Assembly (NCBI RefSeq): GCF_003332275.1
Contig: NZ_QOVA01000005.1
Coordinates: forward strand, 248,001-312,000
Source of the DNA: Edaphovirga cremea
Lineage (GTDB): Bacteria > Pseudomonadota > Gammaproteobacteria > Enterobacterales > Enterobacteriaceae
Direction of reading: 5' to 3'
DNA: 64,000 nt
A program made the translations under genes and the position numbers. The notes under the pieces were generated by a model. It was given only the letters and a program-made list of their open reading frames with translations, was not told the DNA's origin and did no database searches. Every line of letters starts with the position of its first letter. Within the stretch, counting starts at the first letter, position 1. Below, piece by piece: positions 52,964-63,965 of the stretch.

Positions 52964-53998
52964 ATGCGTCATGGTTCACATTCACCTATTCGTAGCGTTA
53001 TCCCGCCCTACATCTTGCGTCGTATCATTGAGCATGGTTCAGAACCGCAGCGTAACTGCGCCCTGCTCACGCTCAATCACGTCAAAACACTGCTGGCTGA
53101 ACCCTACAAAAAATCCGCTGACCAGAAAAAGGCGCGCGCCGGACACGTTGAACGGGATATCTACGATGCCCAACAAGGAACAGCACTGCCGGGAAAATCA
53201 GTCAGAAAAGAGGGAAAGCCCAGCAACCACGATGTCGCTGTCGATGAAGCCTATGACTATCTCGGTGTAACCTACGATTTTTTCTGGCAGGCGTTCGAAC
53301 GCAATTCCCTGGATAATCACGGACTGGTCCTCACGGGAAGCGTTCATTACGATCGTGAGTATCAGAACGCATTTTGGAATGGTCAACAGATGGTATTTGG
53401 TGATGGCGACGGGGAGATCTTTAACCGCTTTACGATTGCCATTGATGTCGTTGGCCATGAACTGACCCACGGTGTCACGGAAAATGAAGCAGGGTTAATC
53501 TACTTTCAACAGGCCGGAGCCCTGAACGAGTCGTTATCAGATGTCTTCGGCTCTATGGTTAAGCAGTTCCATCTGCAACACACCGCCAAACAAGCGGACT
53601 GGATCATTGGTGAAGGGCTTTTAGCCAAAGGAATCCAGGGAAAGGGTCTGCGCTCCATGTCGCAACCCGGTACGGCTTATGACGATCCGATTCTCGGCAA
53701 AGATCCGCAACCCGCCAGCATGGACGGTTATATTCAGACCAAAGATGATAACGGCGGCGTGCATTTGAATTCAGGTATCCCCAACCGCGCATTTTATCTG
53801 GCGGCAACCAAACTGGGCGGCTATGCCTGGGAACGTGCGGGATATATTTGGTATGACACCCTTTGCGATCGCCAACTGCCGCAGGATGCCGACTTTGCCA
53901 CCTTTGCAAAATTCACCGTTAAGCATGCGGAAAAGCGCTTTGATAGCGCCGTCGCGCAGGCGGTGCAACAAGCCTGGCAGCAGGTAGGAGTGAAATAA
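52964..53998 (+). CDS. M4-family metalloprotease, protealysin-like
   Basis: Encodes 344 residues after AAGGAG. The zinc site is H165-E-L-T-H169 ('VVGHELTHGVTENEAG') with the third ligand E189 in 'ALNESLSDVFGS' and the catalytic His in 'NSGIPNRAFYLAA'-type region near residue 270. The short ~50-residue N-terminus 'PPYILRRIIEHGSEPQRNCAL' is the compact protealysin propeptide rather than a long thermolysin-type one. There is no signal peptide, as known for protealysin of Serratia and Prt1-like enzymes of Pectobacterium. Its inhibitor gene overlaps the stop codon. Confidence 0.95.
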   Translation: MRHGSHSPIRSVIPPYILRRIIEHGSEPQRNCALLTLNHVKTLLAEPYKKSADQKKARAGHVERDIYDAQQGTALPGKSVRKEGKPSNHDVAVDEAYDYLGVTYDFFWQAFERNSLDNHGLVLTGSVHYDREYQNAFWNGQQMVFGDGDGEIFNRFTIAIDVVGHELTHGVTENEAGLIYFQQAGALNESLSDVFGSMVKQFHLQHTAKQADWIIGEGLLAKGIQGKGLRSMSQPGTAYDDPILGKDPQPASMDGYIQTKDDNGGVHLNSGIPNRAFYLAATKLGGYAWERAGYIWYDTLCDRQLPQDADFATFAKFTVKHAEKRFDSAVAQAVQQAWQQVGVK

Positions 53999-54372
53999 TG
54001 AAACCGATCTCGTCTCTTGATCCCGATGCCGTCATTGAACTGGCGCGGGAAGGCGGCGTGGCATTTATCCCCAAACTGGCAGGGCAGCGCAGAATTGAGA
54101 TGGCAAATCTGGATGACCATCAGCGCAGACGCATTTGCACTGTGATCAATGAAACCCTGCCCTATGCCGAAGAGCAGGGGCAAGCCTGCTCGGTTGGCCG
54201 AGGCGATCAGCGCTACTTCCGGCTGGAAATTCACTACGCGAGTGAACAGTCTTTTGCCAGCGAACCACACTACGCAGGGATCGTATTATTGGTCCCAGAA
54301 TCGGATGCGCCCACGGATTTGGTCAGATTATGGAAACGTGGCGATTTGGATGGCGACGGTCAGCCAGACTGA
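53998..54372 (+). CDS. Emfourin-type protein inhibitor of the M4 protease
   Basis: Encodes 124 residues. The start ATG shares its A with the TAA of the protease gene (TAATG), so translation is coupled. It contains 'AREGGVAFIPKLAGQRRIEMANLDD', 'RRICTVINETLPY', 'RGDQRYFRLEIHY' and ends 'LVRLWKRGDLDGDGQPD' (read in parts). Emfourin of Serratia proteamaculans is a small protein with this position that tightly blocks protealysin. Co-expression would keep the cytoplasmic protease silent until inhibitor is removed. Identity is from context plus resemblance. Confidence 0.87.
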   Translation: MKPISSLDPDAVIELAREGGVAFIPKLAGQRRIEMANLDDHQRRRICTVINETLPYAEEQGQACSVGRGDQRYFRLEIHYASEQSFASEPHYAGIVLLVPESDAPTDLVRLWKRGDLDGDGQPD

Positions 54373-54407
54373 AGTTGATAACGGTAGAAGTTGATAACGG
54401 CAAAAAT

Positions 54408-54629
54408 TCATAACGGCAAATAGCTGAATTGCACCCGTTTTTTCGAAATCATTCCGTGCCCGTGCTGACAAATATAATCTACCGCGCCGCAGGCTTTCAG
54501 CTCCTGCAACGGTTTGCCGCAGTCCGGGCAGAGCGCCAGTTGCTGATAGTCTGATGCGCATGCGTCACAGTGGAAGTGGCCACTTACCCAACTCATCGGT
54601 TGCTGGCAAACGGGACATAATGCAGTCAT
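54408..54629 (-). CDS. yfgJ: Zinc-ribbon protein YfgJ-like
   Basis: Encodes 73 residues from the ATG at 54629. Two zinc-ribbon pairs are plain: 'CPVCQQPM ... CDACASDYQQ' and 'CPDCGKPLQELKACGAVDYIC'. It has the same length and position (after der) as E. coli YfgJ. The function of YfgJ is unknown; it is a cytoplasmic small metal-binding protein. A longer ORF start at 54686 adds residues not seen in homologues. Confidence 0.85.
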   Translation of the reverse strand: MTALCPVCQQPMSWVSGHFHCDACASDYQQLALCPDCGKPLQELKACGAVDYICQHGHGMISKKRVQFSYLPL

Positions 54630-54700
54630 GGTGATTCTCCCAGAGAAGGCGCTAGCCCTGCCAAATGAATCGGGATGCATTTTCATGCACCCCGTGGTCG

Positions 54701-56191
54701 TTACTTGCTCTTTTTCAGATGTGACATCAAGCGCTTACGCTTACGCATCTGGTTTGGCGTCAACGTATTGCGTTTGCCCGCAAACGGGTTATCGCCCTCT
54801 TTGAACTGAATACGTATCGGCGTTCCCATAACTTCAAGCGAACGACGATAGTAGTTCATCAGATAGCGCTTATAGGAATCTGGCAGATCCTGAACCTGAT
54901 TACCGTGAATCACCACGATAGGCGGATTGTAGCCACCGGCATGGGCATATTTCAGTTTCACACGACGACCACGCACCAGCGGAGGCTGGTGATCGTCTGC
55001 GGCCATTTGCATGATACGGGTCAGTAAGGACGTACTCACACGCTTGGTAGAACAGCGGTATGCTTCGTTGACTGACTCAAACAGATTACCTACGCCGCTG
55101 CCGTGCAGTGCAGAGATAAAGTGGATGCGGGCGAAGTCGATGAAACCAAGACGCATATCCAGCATCTCTTTCACCTGATCTTTCACTTCCACCGTCAGGC
55201 CATCCCACTTGTTGACCACAATCACCAGTGAGCGCCCACTATTGAGGATAAAGCCCAACAGCGACAGATCCTGATCCGAAATGCCTTCACGCGCATCGAT
55301 GACCAGCAGCACAACGTTGGAATCTTCAATCGCCTGCAACGTCTTGATTACCGAGAATTTCTCCACGGTTTCAGTCACTTTTCCGCGCTTGCGCACGCCC
55401 GCCGTATCGATCAGCACATACTCGCGCTCGTCGCGTACCATCGGAATATAGATGCTGTCGCGGGTGGTGCCCGGCATGTCATATACCACGACACGCTCTT
55501 CACCAAGAATGCGGTTGGTAAGCGTTGACTTACCTACGTTTGGCCGACCAACAATCGCCAGTTTGATAGGCAGGGATTCGGGATCGAAATCGTCTTCAGC
55601 CTGCTCAGCCTCAGCCGCTTCGTCCTCTTCTTCCTGCAAATCCGCCCAGTACGCTGCGTTGGCCTGCTCTTCGGTCAATTCAGCTTCCGGCTCTTCAACA
55701 CCGATGAACGGTATCAGAACGTGCTCGATCAGTTGCGTGACACCGCGACCGTGAGACGCAGCGATAGCATAGACTTCGCCCAGACCGAGAGAGTAGAAAT
55801 CAGCGGTGGCAGTGTCTGGATCCATGCCGTCTGTTTTATTGGCAACCAGAAATGTCGCTTTTTGACGGCTGCGCAAATGTTTGGCAATACCTTCATCGGC
55901 AGGCATCAGGCCAGCGCGGGCATCAACCATGAACAACACGATGTCCGCTTCTTCGATAGCGACCAGAGACTGGCCCGCCATGCGCGTTTCTACGCCATCT
56001 TCCGTCCCATCAATACCGCCAGTATCGATGATGATGAATTCATTTCCTTCAATTTCTGCACGACCATACTTGCGGTCACGCGTCAGCCCGGGGAAATCCG
56101 CCACTAACGCATCACGCGTGTGAGTCAAACGGTTAAATAAGGTGGATTTACCCACATTCGGGCGCCCGACCAGCGCGACGACAGGTATCAT
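54701..56191 (-). CDS. der: Ribosome-assembly GTPase Der (EngA)
   Basis: Encodes 496 residues with two GTPase domains. G1 motifs '[14 protein letters not shown]' and '[15 protein letters not shown]', G3 'DTGGIDG' and 'DTAGVRKRG', G4 'NKTDG' and 'NKWDG' are all present. An acidic linker '[15 protein letters not shown]' joins the domains, and a KH-like C-terminal domain ends with a basic tail '[14 protein letters not shown]'. Essential for 50S subunit maturation. It lies downstream of bamB with a terminator between. Confidence 0.98.
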   Translation of the reverse strand: MIPVVALVGRPNVGKSTLFNRLTHTRDALVADFPGLTRDRKYGRAEIEGNEFIIIDTGGIDGTEDGVETRMAGQSLVAIEEADIVLFMVDARAGLMPADEGIAKHLRSRQKATFLVANKTDGMDPDTATADFYSLGLGEVYAIAASHGRGVTQLIEHVLIPFIGVEEPEAELTEEQANAAYWADLQEEEDEAAEAEQAEDDFDPESLPIKLAIVGRPNVGKSTLTNRILGEERVVVYDMPGTTRDSIYIPMVRDEREYVLIDTAGVRKRGKVTETVEKFSVIKTLQAIEDSNVVLLVIDAREGISDQDLSLLGFILNSGRSLVIVVNKWDGLTVEVKDQVKEMLDMRLGFIDFARIHFISALHGSGVGNLFESVNEAYRCSTKRVSTSLLTRIMQMAADDHQPPLVRGRRVKLKYAHAGGYNPPIVVIHGNQVQDLPDSYKRYLMNYYRRSLEVMGTPIRIQFKEGDNPFAGKRNTLTPNQMRKRKRLMSHLKKSK

Positions 56192-56267
56192 TTTGAAGCC
56201 TCATTACTTAAATTTCAATTTGTTACAACGCAAGGCAAAATGCCAGATGCGCCGTTTTCAGAAGACG

Positions 56268-56298
56268 AAACGGCTCCTGAACTTTTCAGGAGCCGTTT
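56268..56298 (-). terminator. Strong hairpin between bamB and der
   Basis: AAACGGCTCCTGA and TCAGGAGCCGTTT form a perfect 13-bp stem around ACTTT. On the minus strand only a short T-containing tail follows (TTTCGTCTT), so it may be a partial terminator after bamB or an RNA-stabilising structure. Confidence 0.7.
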
Positions 56299-56335
56299 AA
56301 GAGCCCATTACAGGCTCTGGCAAAGCAGCAGGGAT

Positions 56336-57517
56336 TTAGCGGGTAAACGCGTAAACCTTGCCGTTTCTTGCCTGGATCAGCAGCTTATCGCTGGCAACCA
56401 CCGGGGTACTCAGGAAGCCCGAGCTATCCACTTTTTGCTGGGAAACAAAGCGACCATCGTCGGTATTGAGCCAGTGGAGATAGCCTTCGGAATCGCCAAC
56501 GACCAGATAACCATTATACAACACCGGTGGTGTCAGGTTACGGTGCAAGAGATCGCTTTGACGCCACAAGCTGACGCCGCCTTCGGTGCTCATCGACATG
56601 ACCCGGTCATTTTGATCAACCAGATAAATGTGACCCCCATCAACGATAAAATCATTAACTGACCCGACTTCACGTTTCCACACAACTTGTCCGGAACGCA
56701 GATCAAGCGCAGTCAGGTTACCATTGTAACCCAATGCGTACACCACACCCTCAACTATTACCGGGGTAGTATCAACATCATTCAAACGGTCAATTTCTGT
56801 CGCGCCGCTCGGTTGGGAGATACGCTGTTGCCAAATCAATTGCCCTTCTTTCATCAGCACTGCGCTGACGCGGCCATTATCACCGCCGACAACGGCAGCA
56901 CCAAATGCCGTTGCTGGCGCTGATTCGCCACGCAAAGTAAGAGCTGGTGTTTCAAGGTTCACCGTCCACTGGATCGCACCATCACTTTCGTTCAGACCTT
57001 GCAACATACCGTTGGTGGTATGAACCAGTACCAAACCATCGCTCACCACCGGACGGGAAATCGCTTCACCCGCCACTTTGGTTTGCCATGCCACCGTACC
57101 GTCTTCAGTGCTCAGTGCAAAAATCTGGGCTTTTTCACTGCCGACATAGACATGTGAGCCCGAAACCGTCAGGCCGCCAGACAGCAGCGCCGGTTTATTA
57201 CGGGACAATATCCCTGTCTTTTCAGACAGATCGATTTTCCAAATCTCTTTGCCACTGTCGGCATCCAACGCTTTGACAATACCGAAACGATCGGCCGCAA
57301 AGACCTTGCTATCCTGCCATGCAGGGCGAAGGTTGGAATAATATTCACCGATACCATCACCGACGGAAGTGCTCCACACGGTGGTTGGGGTGAACTGATT
57401 TTCTACCTTTGGCAGCGGAGACATCGTCACAACATCTTCTTCGCTGTTAAACCATGAACAGCCGCTCAGCAGGGCAACAGAAACCCATCCTACCAAGAGT
57501 GTTTTACGCAATTGCAT
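56336..57517 (-). CDS. bamB: Outer-membrane assembly lipoprotein BamB
   Basis: Encodes 393 residues. Lipobox 'LLSGCSWF' follows the signal peptide; the residue after Cys is Ser, fitting outer-membrane sorting. Eight-bladed PQQ-type propeller repeats are visible as recurring 'G.V.ALD..SG...W' units ('GIVKALDADSGKEIWKIDL', 'GNLTALDLRSGQVVWKREV'). It assists BamA in inserting beta-barrels. Its start lies 11 bases after yfgM's stop. Confidence 0.97.
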   Translation of the reverse strand: MQLRKTLLVGWVSVALLSGCSWFNSEEDVVTMSPLPKVENQFTPTTVWSTSVGDGIGEYYSNLRPAWQDSKVFAADRFGIVKALDADSGKEIWKIDLSEKTGILSRNKPALLSGGLTVSGSHVYVGSEKAQIFALSTEDGTVAWQTKVAGEAISRPVVSDGLVLVHTTNGMLQGLNESDGAIQWTVNLETPALTLRGESAPATAFGAAVVGGDNGRVSAVLMKEGQLIWQQRISQPSGATEIDRLNDVDTTPVIVEGVVYALGYNGNLTALDLRSGQVVWKREVGSVNDFIVDGGHIYLVDQNDRVMSMSTEGGVSLWRQSDLLHRNLTPPVLYNGYLVVGDSEGYLHWLNTDDGRFVSQQKVDSSGFLSTPVVASDKLLIQARNGKVYAFTR

Positions 57518-57528
57518 TGGGAATCCCC

Positions 57529-58149
57529 TTAGCTGGCCAAGTTGTTCAATTTCATGCGCAGCAGTGCCTGCAGCGCCTGAGAAGCATTTGACTCGAGGCC
57601 TTTACTGTAAGCATCACGAGCGGCTTTTGTATCGCCCTTACTCGCCAGTACATCACCACGAACATCCTGAGCCATCGCCGTCCAGCCTTCGCCTTTGACG
57701 TTATCCAACGTTTTCAATGCGTCATCCGGTTTGTTTAGTTGCAGTTGCACCCGCGCCAGACGCAGATTAATCAGCGGCAACAAATTATCGTCTTTCGTAT
57801 GACCCAGAGCCTGCGTCAGTTGTTTTTCCGCATTGGCGAAATCTTTTGCCTGAACAAAATGATCGGCCAGTTGCAGCGCAGCAAAAACGCCATAGTTGTT
57901 GCTGTTGCTTTGAATGAATTTTTCAGTTGCAGCAACGCTTTCTGGCTTGTTCGCCACCAACGCTTCCGTTGACTGCTGATAGGAGGCGGAGGCTTCAGCC
58001 ATCGCGCTGTTCTGATGATTCTGCCAGTAACGCCAGCCAACCAAGGCACCAATTCCCAGAACCACGCCGACAGCCAATGCTTTGCCGTTTTCTGCAAAGA
58101 AGCGGCGAACTACATCAATCTGTTCGTTTTCAGTGGTATAGACTTCCAC
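57529..58149 (-). CDS. yfgM: Periplasmic chaperone-like/TPR protein YfgM
   Basis: Encodes 206 residues. A cytoplasmic N-terminus 'MEVYTTENEQIDVVRRFFAENGK' precedes one membrane helix ('ALAVGVVLGIGALVGWRYW'). A periplasmic TPR domain rich in 'L.LADHF...KDFANAEKQL' follows. YfgM in E. coli partners with PpiD at the SecYEG translocon and also affects RcsB. It sits between hisS and bamB with short gaps, as in E. coli. Confidence 0.95.
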   Translation of the reverse strand: MEVYTTENEQIDVVRRFFAENGKALAVGVVLGIGALVGWRYWQNHQNSAMAEASASYQQSTEALVANKPESVAATEKFIQSNSNNYGVFAALQLADHFVQAKDFANAEKQLTQALGHTKDDNLLPLINLRLARVQLQLNKPDDALKTLDNVKGEGWTAMAQDVRGDVLASKGDTKAARDAYSKGLESNASQALQALLRMKLNNLAS

Positions 58150-58162
58150 GGTGTCCTTCTCC

Positions 58163-59437
58163 TTAACCTAACATCGAGGCCAGACGCGCTGCGAGTTCGC
58201 CTTGCGCCAGCGTTTCTTGATCGCCACTTTGCAGGTTCTTAACCACAACCTGCCCGGCTGAAATTTCATCTTCACCCAATACCAGTGCGACGCGAGCGCC
58301 CCATTTATCTGCACGGGCGAACTGCTTTTTAAAGTTGCCGCCGCCATGGTTCATCATGACTTTGTACTGTGGCTGAGCGTCACGCAGATCTTCAGCCAGT
58401 TTCATCGCCGCACTGTGCGTTCCGGTGCCAGAAGAAACGACGTAAACATCCACGGTCGCCGGGGCCTTGAAGTCCGGATTCACCGCCTGGACCAACAGCA
58501 CCAGACGCTCCAGTCCCATGGCAAAACCAACAGCAGGTGTGGCGCGGCCACCCAGTTGCTCAACCAGACCATCGTAACGTCCACCTGCGCACACGGTACC
58601 CTGCGCACCCAGACTGGTCGTTACCCACTCGAAAACGGTACGGTTGTAATAATCCAGACCGCGCACAAGTCGCTGATTAATCGTATATGGGATACCTGCG
58701 AGGTCCAAAAGTTCACACAAACCCGCAAAGTGTTGGCGGGAATCTTCATCAAGGTAATCAGCCAGCGCAGGTGCATCATTCAGCAATTGCTGAACACCGG
58801 CGTTTTTGGAGTCAAGAACACGCAGCGGATTGGAGTACATCCGGCGTTTGCAATCTTCGTCCAACTGATCCTGATGCTGTTCCAGGAACGCCACCAGCGC
58901 ATCGCGATAATTGGCGCGGGCTTCCAGAGAACCGATGGAATTAAGTTCCAGCGCGACGTGATCGGCAATACCCAATGCACGCCACCAGCGGGCACTGAGC
59001 AGAATCAATTCGGCATCAATATCCGGGCCTTGCAGGCCAAACACTTCGGCACCCAACTGATGAAATTGGCGATAGCGACCTTTCTGCGGGCGCTCGTAGC
59101 GAAACATCGGGCCGATATACCACAGACGCTGTTCCTGATTGTACAACAGACCATGTTCAATACCGGCACGCACACAGCCAGCGGTCCCTTCGGGACGCAG
59201 CGTCAGGCTCTCTCCGTTGCGGTCTTCAAAGGTGTACATCTCTTTTTCGACCACGTCGGTAACTTCGCCAATGGCGCGCTTGAATAACGGGGTCTGCTCT
59301 ACAATCGGCAAACGGATTTCACTGTAGCCATAGCCGCTGAGCACCTGTTTCAGGGTACTTTCGATGCGCTGCCATAACGCCGTTTCAGCCGGCAGGTAGT
59401 CGTTCATGCCGCGAATGGCTTGAATGTTCTTTGCCAC
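58163..59437 (-). CDS. hisS: Histidyl-tRNA synthetase
   Basis: Encodes 424 residues, the E. coli length. Class II motifs: '[23 protein letters not shown]', motif 2 '[19 protein letters not shown]', the His-specific '[13 protein letters not shown]' and motif 3 '[12 protein letters not shown]'. The C-terminal anticodon-binding domain contains '[22 protein letters not shown]'. It charges tRNA-His. Lies upstream of yfgM by 13 bases. Confidence 0.98.
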   Translation of the reverse strand: MAKNIQAIRGMNDYLPAETALWQRIESTLKQVLSGYGYSEIRLPIVEQTPLFKRAIGEVTDVVEKEMYTFEDRNGESLTLRPEGTAGCVRAGIEHGLLYNQEQRLWYIGPMFRYERPQKGRYRQFHQLGAEVFGLQGPDIDAELILLSARWWRALGIADHVALELNSIGSLEARANYRDALVAFLEQHQDQLDEDCKRRMYSNPLRVLDSKNAGVQQLLNDAPALADYLDEDSRQHFAGLCELLDLAGIPYTINQRLVRGLDYYNRTVFEWVTTSLGAQGTVCAGGRYDGLVEQLGGRATPAVGFAMGLERLVLLVQAVNPDFKAPATVDVYVVSSGTGTHSAAMKLAEDLRDAQPQYKVMMNHGGGNFKKQFARADKWGARVALVLGEDEISAGQVVVKNLQSGDQETLAQGELAARLASMLG

Positions 59438-59573
59438 GTTAAGTCTCTACCCTAGAAATATAAAAAATGAACCCGATTATAGGGGTTTTGTATCCTGTCG
59501 TTCAACGTAGATACATCTTCCCCCGGTCGGGCTCAATAGCAAAGCAGGCAGAACGCGCCGCCCGCTCCCAGTA

Positions 59574-60695
59574 TTACTTGTCCAGCATATTGATCATGAT
59601 GCGATTACTCTCGTCCATCATGGCGGCTTTGGCGCGTATTTTCGCTTCCAACTGGTCAATCATCTGTTCGTTGTCGAAACGCTCTTTCTGGCGCACGCCA
59701 TCTTGATAGAAGCCGCTTTTATTGTGGCCACCCGTGACACCCAGCGTAGAGACCAAAGCCTCGCCCGGGCCGTTGACCACACAACCGATAATCGAAACAT
59801 CCATCGGGGTAATGATATCTTCCAGACGCTGTTCGAGCGCATTGACCGTACCAATCACGTCGAATTCCTGACGTGAACAGGTTGGGCAAGCGATGAAATT
59901 GATCCCGCGCGCCCGGATGCGCAATGACTTGAGGATATCAAATCCGACTTTCACTTCTTCGACCGGATCGGCTGCCAGCGAAATACGCAGCGTGTCACCG
60001 ATCCCTTCAGAAAGCAGCATACCCAGCCCAACGGCTGATTTCACCGCACCCGCTCGCGCACCACCGGCTTCGGTGATACCGAGATGCAGTGGCTGATCGA
60101 TACGGGAGGCCAGCAGGCGATAGGACTGCACGGCCAAAAATACGTCCGAGGCTTTAACGCTCACCTTGAATTGATCAAAATTCAGACGATCGAGAATATC
60201 GACGTGACGCATCGCGGATTCAAGCAGTGCTTCCGGCGTGGGTTCGCCATACTTTTCCTGGATATCTTTCTCCAGGGAGCCGCCGTTGATGCCGATACGG
60301 ATAGGAATATTTTTATCGCGGGCACAATCCACCACCGAGCGGATACGGGATTCGTTACCGATATTCCCCGGATTGATACGCAGACAGTCAACGCCGTATT
60401 CAGCAACTTGCAGCGCTATACGGTAATCGAAGTGGATATCGGCAACCAAAGGCACATTGACCTGCTGTTTTATCAGCTTGAATGCCTCTGCCGCATCCAT
60501 GGTAGGAACGGATACACGGACAATATCCACGCCAACCCTTTCAAGGGCTTTAATCTGCTGGACGGTAGCGTCAACATCGGTGGTACGGGTGTTGGTCATC
60601 GACTGCACGGCAATCGGCGCACCATCACCTATAGGCACCTTACCAACGTAAATCCGGGTTGATTTGCGGCGGTTAATGGGTGCTTGATTATGCAT
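59574..60695 (-). CDS. ispG: 4-hydroxy-3-methylbut-2-enyl-diphosphate synthase (MEP pathway)
   Basis: Encodes 373 residues. The TIM barrel begins '[24 protein letters not shown]'. The 4Fe-4S ligands are in '[13 protein letters not shown]' (two Cys) and '[14 protein letters not shown]' (third Cys), with the adjacent Glu. It converts MEcPP to HMBPP in isoprenoid synthesis. Located between rodZ and hisS as in E. coli. Confidence 0.98.
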   Translation of the reverse strand: MHNQAPINRRKSTRIYVGKVPIGDGAPIAVQSMTNTRTTDVDATVQQIKALERVGVDIVRVSVPTMDAAEAFKLIKQQVNVPLVADIHFDYRIALQVAEYGVDCLRINPGNIGNESRIRSVVDCARDKNIPIRIGINGGSLEKDIQEKYGEPTPEALLESAMRHVDILDRLNFDQFKVSVKASDVFLAVQSYRLLASRIDQPLHLGITEAGGARAGAVKSAVGLGMLLSEGIGDTLRISLAADPVEEVKVGFDILKSLRIRARGINFIACPTCSRQEFDVIGTVNALEQRLEDIITPMDVSIIGCVVNGPGEALVSTLGVTGGHNKSGFYQDGVRQKERFDNEQMIDQLEAKIRAKAAMMDESNRIMINMLDK

Positions 60696-60739
60696 TTCTT
60701 TGCTCTCCTTGCTGCTGTCTGCCTGATGTTGAATACACG

Positions 60740-61714
60740 TTATTCAGCAGTCAGTGTCAGGCGAGCAACACGGTTTGTTTTTATGAACTGGCTTAAATCT
60801 ACCGGTTTACCCTGGAACTGAATATCGACCGCACCTGGCGCGCCAATTTTCAGTTTAAACGGTGCCGTACCATCAAGATTCAATGTGGCACCGCCTTTCT
60901 GGATACCACTGAACAACGTTTTGCCCGCAGCATCGTCAACCTGTAACCAACAATCCGCCCTGAATTTCATTTGCAGCGCATGTGAGTTTGAGGCCGAAAT
61001 CTCAGCGCTCCCGGTTGGCAATTGCGCCGATGGTGATACTGCCGCCGCCGTTGCCGGTTGGCTGGTAGAAACAGCAGCCGGTGCCTGAGCAACGGGTGCT
61101 GGCACGGTCGCAGGATCAGCGGCTGGCGCGGAAAGCGCCGGGACACTGTTACTGCTGGTTCCAGCGCTACCTGAATCTCCCATTGCCGACGAGGAGTCCG
61201 GCGTTACGGCATCATCACCGTTCAAGGGTATGGACTGCGGGTCGCTCTGGGAAAGCTGCGCCGAGGACTGATCTGCCATCGTCACAATTTCCTGCTGCTG
61301 CGCCTGATGGTTTTGCCACCACCATGCACCCGTCAGGCCAATCACTACAAAGACGATCAACCAGGTAAAGCCCATCAGCCAGCCATCACGCTTCTTGCGT
61401 GATTTACCCAGCGAAAAGCTCTGCATTGGTGCGACTTTTGCAGCTTTAATCGGTGCCTGTTTCGCCAACAGCGGCAGTAATTCCTCCTCAGGAAGATGTA
61501 CCAGCTTGGCGTAAGATCGTATGTAACCACGAAGAAACGTAGAGGCCAAATCAGCTGGCGTATTGTTTTCTTCAATCTGGCGTACCGTGGACAGTTTCAG
61601 ACACAGGCGTTCGGCAACAGCCTGCTGGCTGAGGCCTAACTGTTCACGGGCTTGACGCAGGCGGTCACCTGTCGTCGTTGAAACATTTGGTTCTTGAGAG
61701 GCTTCAGTATTCAT
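60740..61714 (-). CDS. rodZ: Cell-shape protein RodZ
   Basis: Encodes 324 residues. An N-terminal Xre-like HTH ('[32 protein letters not shown]') binds MreB. A basic stretch '[10 protein letters not shown]' precedes the membrane helix '[21 protein letters not shown]'. A long Ala/Ser/Pro-rich periplasmic linker leads to a C-terminal beta domain ('[17 protein letters not shown]'). It organises MreB in rod-shape growth. The start overlaps the end of the pilW gene by 11 bases. Confidence 0.96.
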   Translation of the reverse strand: MNTEASQEPNVSTTTGDRLRQAREQLGLSQQAVAERLCLKLSTVRQIEENNTPADLASTFLRGYIRSYAKLVHLPEEELLPLLAKQAPIKAAKVAPMQSFSLGKSRKKRDGWLMGFTWLIVFVVIGLTGAWWWQNHQAQQQEIVTMADQSSAQLSQSDPQSIPLNGDDAVTPDSSSAMGDSGSAGTSSNSVPALSAPAADPATVPAPVAQAPAAVSTSQPATAAAVSPSAQLPTGSAEISASNSHALQMKFRADCWLQVDDAAGKTLFSGIQKGGATLNLDGTAPFKLKIGAPGAVDIQFQGKPVDLSQFIKTNRVARLTLTAE

Positions 61715-62486
61715 TAGCTAAGAACTGCTGGTACTGTTTGGATTGTGGAAAACTTCGCGCCAACTGCTTGCCATAACGATCAACGTTATTCTGGCGGTCT
61801 GCCAGCGCGGCGAAACGAATCTGTAACCATAAGCTTTCGGCACTCGCCGGAAGAATATGTTGGTAAACATCCAGTAAAACTTGCGCCTGAGCGCGATTCC
61901 CTTCTCCAAATTGCCTTTCAGCTTCAGCAATCAACGCAGCTCCCTTGTCTGGATCATACTTAAGGGCCCGACCCAGGAGAACTTTTGCTTCATCGTTCTG
62001 ATTGGCTTTCAGAAAACAGTAGCCTGCATTTTCCAGACTGTCTGCAACCTGTCCGTAATCAGGCACCAGCGCGGCTGCGCTAAACTGCTGTTGCGCCGAT
62101 ACATACTGCCCTAAACTACACAAAAACGCACCGTAATTATTCATTACCGTACCATTTTGCGGAGCCAATTTCAGAGCCTGCTGATAACGCTTCTCTGCGG
62201 CGGCATTTTCACCGACGCGTTGCTCGTAAAGCGCCATGCCAAGTTGGGTCCGATAGTCCTGTGGTGCGCTGTCCACCGCCTTTTCAAGATTCTCGCGCGC
62301 CGCATTCAAATCACCACGGGCAAGGTAGTCAAGCCCGAGCTGCAAACGCGTTTGCGACGAACCCACCTCGGCGGATTGCTCCTCCTTTGACGGTCCTGAA
62401 CACCCCGCCAGCAGACCGATGGTCAGGCCAGCAAGCAGTGTCATCTTCCACAGTGCTTTTATCTTCCACAGTACGTTCAGCTTCAT
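61704..62486 (-). CDS. pilW: TPR lipoprotein PilW/PilF, type IV pilus biogenesis-type
   Basis: Encodes 260 residues. The signal peptide '[22 protein letters not shown]' has lipobox L-A-G-C. TPR repeats follow: '[25 protein letters not shown]', '[25 protein letters not shown]', '[23 protein letters not shown]'. In pilus-forming bacteria PilF/PilW is the secretin pilotin; in enterics it sits between rlmN and rodZ and its role is less clear. A stem-forming set of helical TPRs and an outer-membrane anchor are expected. Confidence 0.92.
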   Translation of the reverse strand: MKLNVLWKIKALWKMTLLAGLTIGLLAGCSGPSKEEQSAEVGSSQTRLQLGLDYLARGDLNAARENLEKAVDSAPQDYRTQLGMALYEQRVGENAAAEKRYQQALKLAPQNGTVMNNYGAFLCSLGQYVSAQQQFSAAALVPDYGQVADSLENAGYCFLKANQNDEAKVLLGRALKYDPDKGAALIAEAERQFGEGNRAQAQVLLDVYQHILPASAESLWLQIRFAALADRQNNVDRYGKQLARSFPQSKQYQQFLANEY

Positions 62487-62634
62487 GCGTGTTCCATTTT
62501 CCCTGTCATCTCAGGCCTGCGCTTAACGCCCGCCCCTGCCAGTTCCGCATTGGTTATGACTTTATGTTATCGCATTCGGCAATGGCTTACCGTGAATGTA
62601 ACGCCATGTCAGATAACATAAAATCGCTCTGGAA

Positions 62635-63849
62635 TCAGACCGTCTTGATGGCGATTGACTCCCCGGCCATTTTCTTTTTCAACGTACGCTTGGTGCGATC
62701 AATCACTTCACCTGCCAACTGACCACAGGCAGCATCAATATCATCGCCACGGGTTTTACGTACAATCGTCGTAAAACCATAGTCCATCAGGACTTTGGAG
62801 AAACGATCAACGCGACTATTGGAACTGCGGCCATACGGCGCACCCGGGAAGGGGTTCCATGGAATCAGGTTGATTTTGCACGGCGTATTTTTCAAACGCT
62901 CCGCCAATTCATGCGCATGCTCGGTTCCGTCATTGACGTGATCAAGCATAACGTACTCCACGGTAACCCGTCCCTGATTCGCTTTCGATTTTTCGATGTA
63001 ACGCGAAACAGCCGCGAGAAACATGTCGATGTTGTACTTTTTATTGATAGGTACGATCTCATCGCGAATGGTGTCGTTCGGTGCGTGCAGGGAAATTGCC
63101 AGTGCAACGTCAATCATGTCGCCCAGTTTATCCAGTGCCGGAACCACACCCGACGTCGACAGCGTAACGCGGCGCTTGGACAGGCCAAACCCGAAATCAT
63201 CAAGCATGATTTCCATCGCAGGAACCACGTTGGTGAGGTTCAGCAACGGCTCGCCCATCCCCATCATCACAACGTTGGTGATCGGGCGCTGACCGGTCAC
63301 CTTGATGGCGCCGATAATTTTCGCGGCGCGCCAGACCTGGCCGATGATTTCAGAAACGCGTAAATTGCGGTTGAAGCCCTGTTGGGCCGTCGAACAGAAT
63401 TTGCACTCCAGCGCACAGCCCACCTGGGAAGAGACGCACAGCGTGGCGCGATCCTCTTCCGGGATATAGACCGTTTCTACCTGCTGGTCACCGACCTGGA
63501 TGGCCCACTTGATGGTGCCATCCGCCGAGCGCTGCTCTTCAACCACTTCCGGTGCGCGGATTTCGGCGATCTGCTGCAATTTCCCGCGCAGCACTTTGTT
63601 GATATCGGTCATCTGCTCGAAATCGTCACAGCAGTAATGATACATCCATTTCATGACCTGATCGGCACGGAACGGTTTTTCGCCCAGTTTGGCAAAAAAC
63701 TCGCGCAGTTGCTGGCGGTTCAGATCGAGAAGGTTAATTTTTTCGACAGCCGGTTTGACCGACTGAACGGCTGCGGCAGATTCCGGGTGCGTTCCACACG
63801 CTGTTTGATTTTCAGACACGGTTTGCTCAGAAGCAGTTGATTCTAACAT
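62635..63849 (-). CDS. rlmN: 23S rRNA (A2503-C2) / tRNA (A37-C2) methyltransferase RlmN
   Basis: Encodes 404 residues, about 20 more than E. coli through a variable N-terminal tail. The radical-SAM cluster Cys are in '[16 protein letters not shown]'. The two methyl-relay Cys are near the middle ('C' of the cluster-adjacent loop) and in '[15 protein letters not shown]'. '[17 protein letters not shown]' is the SAM-binding strand. It methylates A2503 of 23S rRNA and tRNA A37. First of the core block on this side. Confidence 0.97.
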   Translation of the reverse strand: MLESTASEQTVSENQTACGTHPESAAAVQSVKPAVEKINLLDLNRQQLREFFAKLGEKPFRADQVMKWMYHYCCDDFEQMTDINKVLRGKLQQIAEIRAPEVVEEQRSADGTIKWAIQVGDQQVETVYIPEEDRATLCVSSQVGCALECKFCSTAQQGFNRNLRVSEIIGQVWRAAKIIGAIKVTGQRPITNVVMMGMGEPLLNLTNVVPAMEIMLDDFGFGLSKRRVTLSTSGVVPALDKLGDMIDVALAISLHAPNDTIRDEIVPINKKYNIDMFLAAVSRYIEKSKANQGRVTVEYVMLDHVNDGTEHAHELAERLKNTPCKINLIPWNPFPGAPYGRSSNSRVDRFSKVLMDYGFTTIVRKTRGDDIDAACGQLAGEVIDRTKRTLKKKMAGESIAIKTV

Positions 63850-63931
63850 GATGATTTAGCGGCCTCGTTGTTACACTTTATGGCTCAAAGGAAGTGCATG
63901 GCGCGGAAAATCCGGCCAATGCGGTAAAACA

Positions 63932-63965
63932 TGCGCCCCGGCGAGACAAGCTCAGACGGGGCGCA
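63932..63965 (-). terminator. Hairpin upstream of rlmN, probable terminator of the preceding gene (ndk in relatives)
   Basis: TGCGCCCCG (63932-63940) and CGGGGCGCA (63957-63965) form a perfect 9-bp stem with a 16-base loop; on the minus strand ATGTTTTACC follows. In related genomes ndk lies here on the same strand, outside the window; that part is inferred. Confidence 0.6.

Noticed and set aside
58346-59287. 313-codon plus-strand ORF
   Set aside because: Antisense shadow of hisS.
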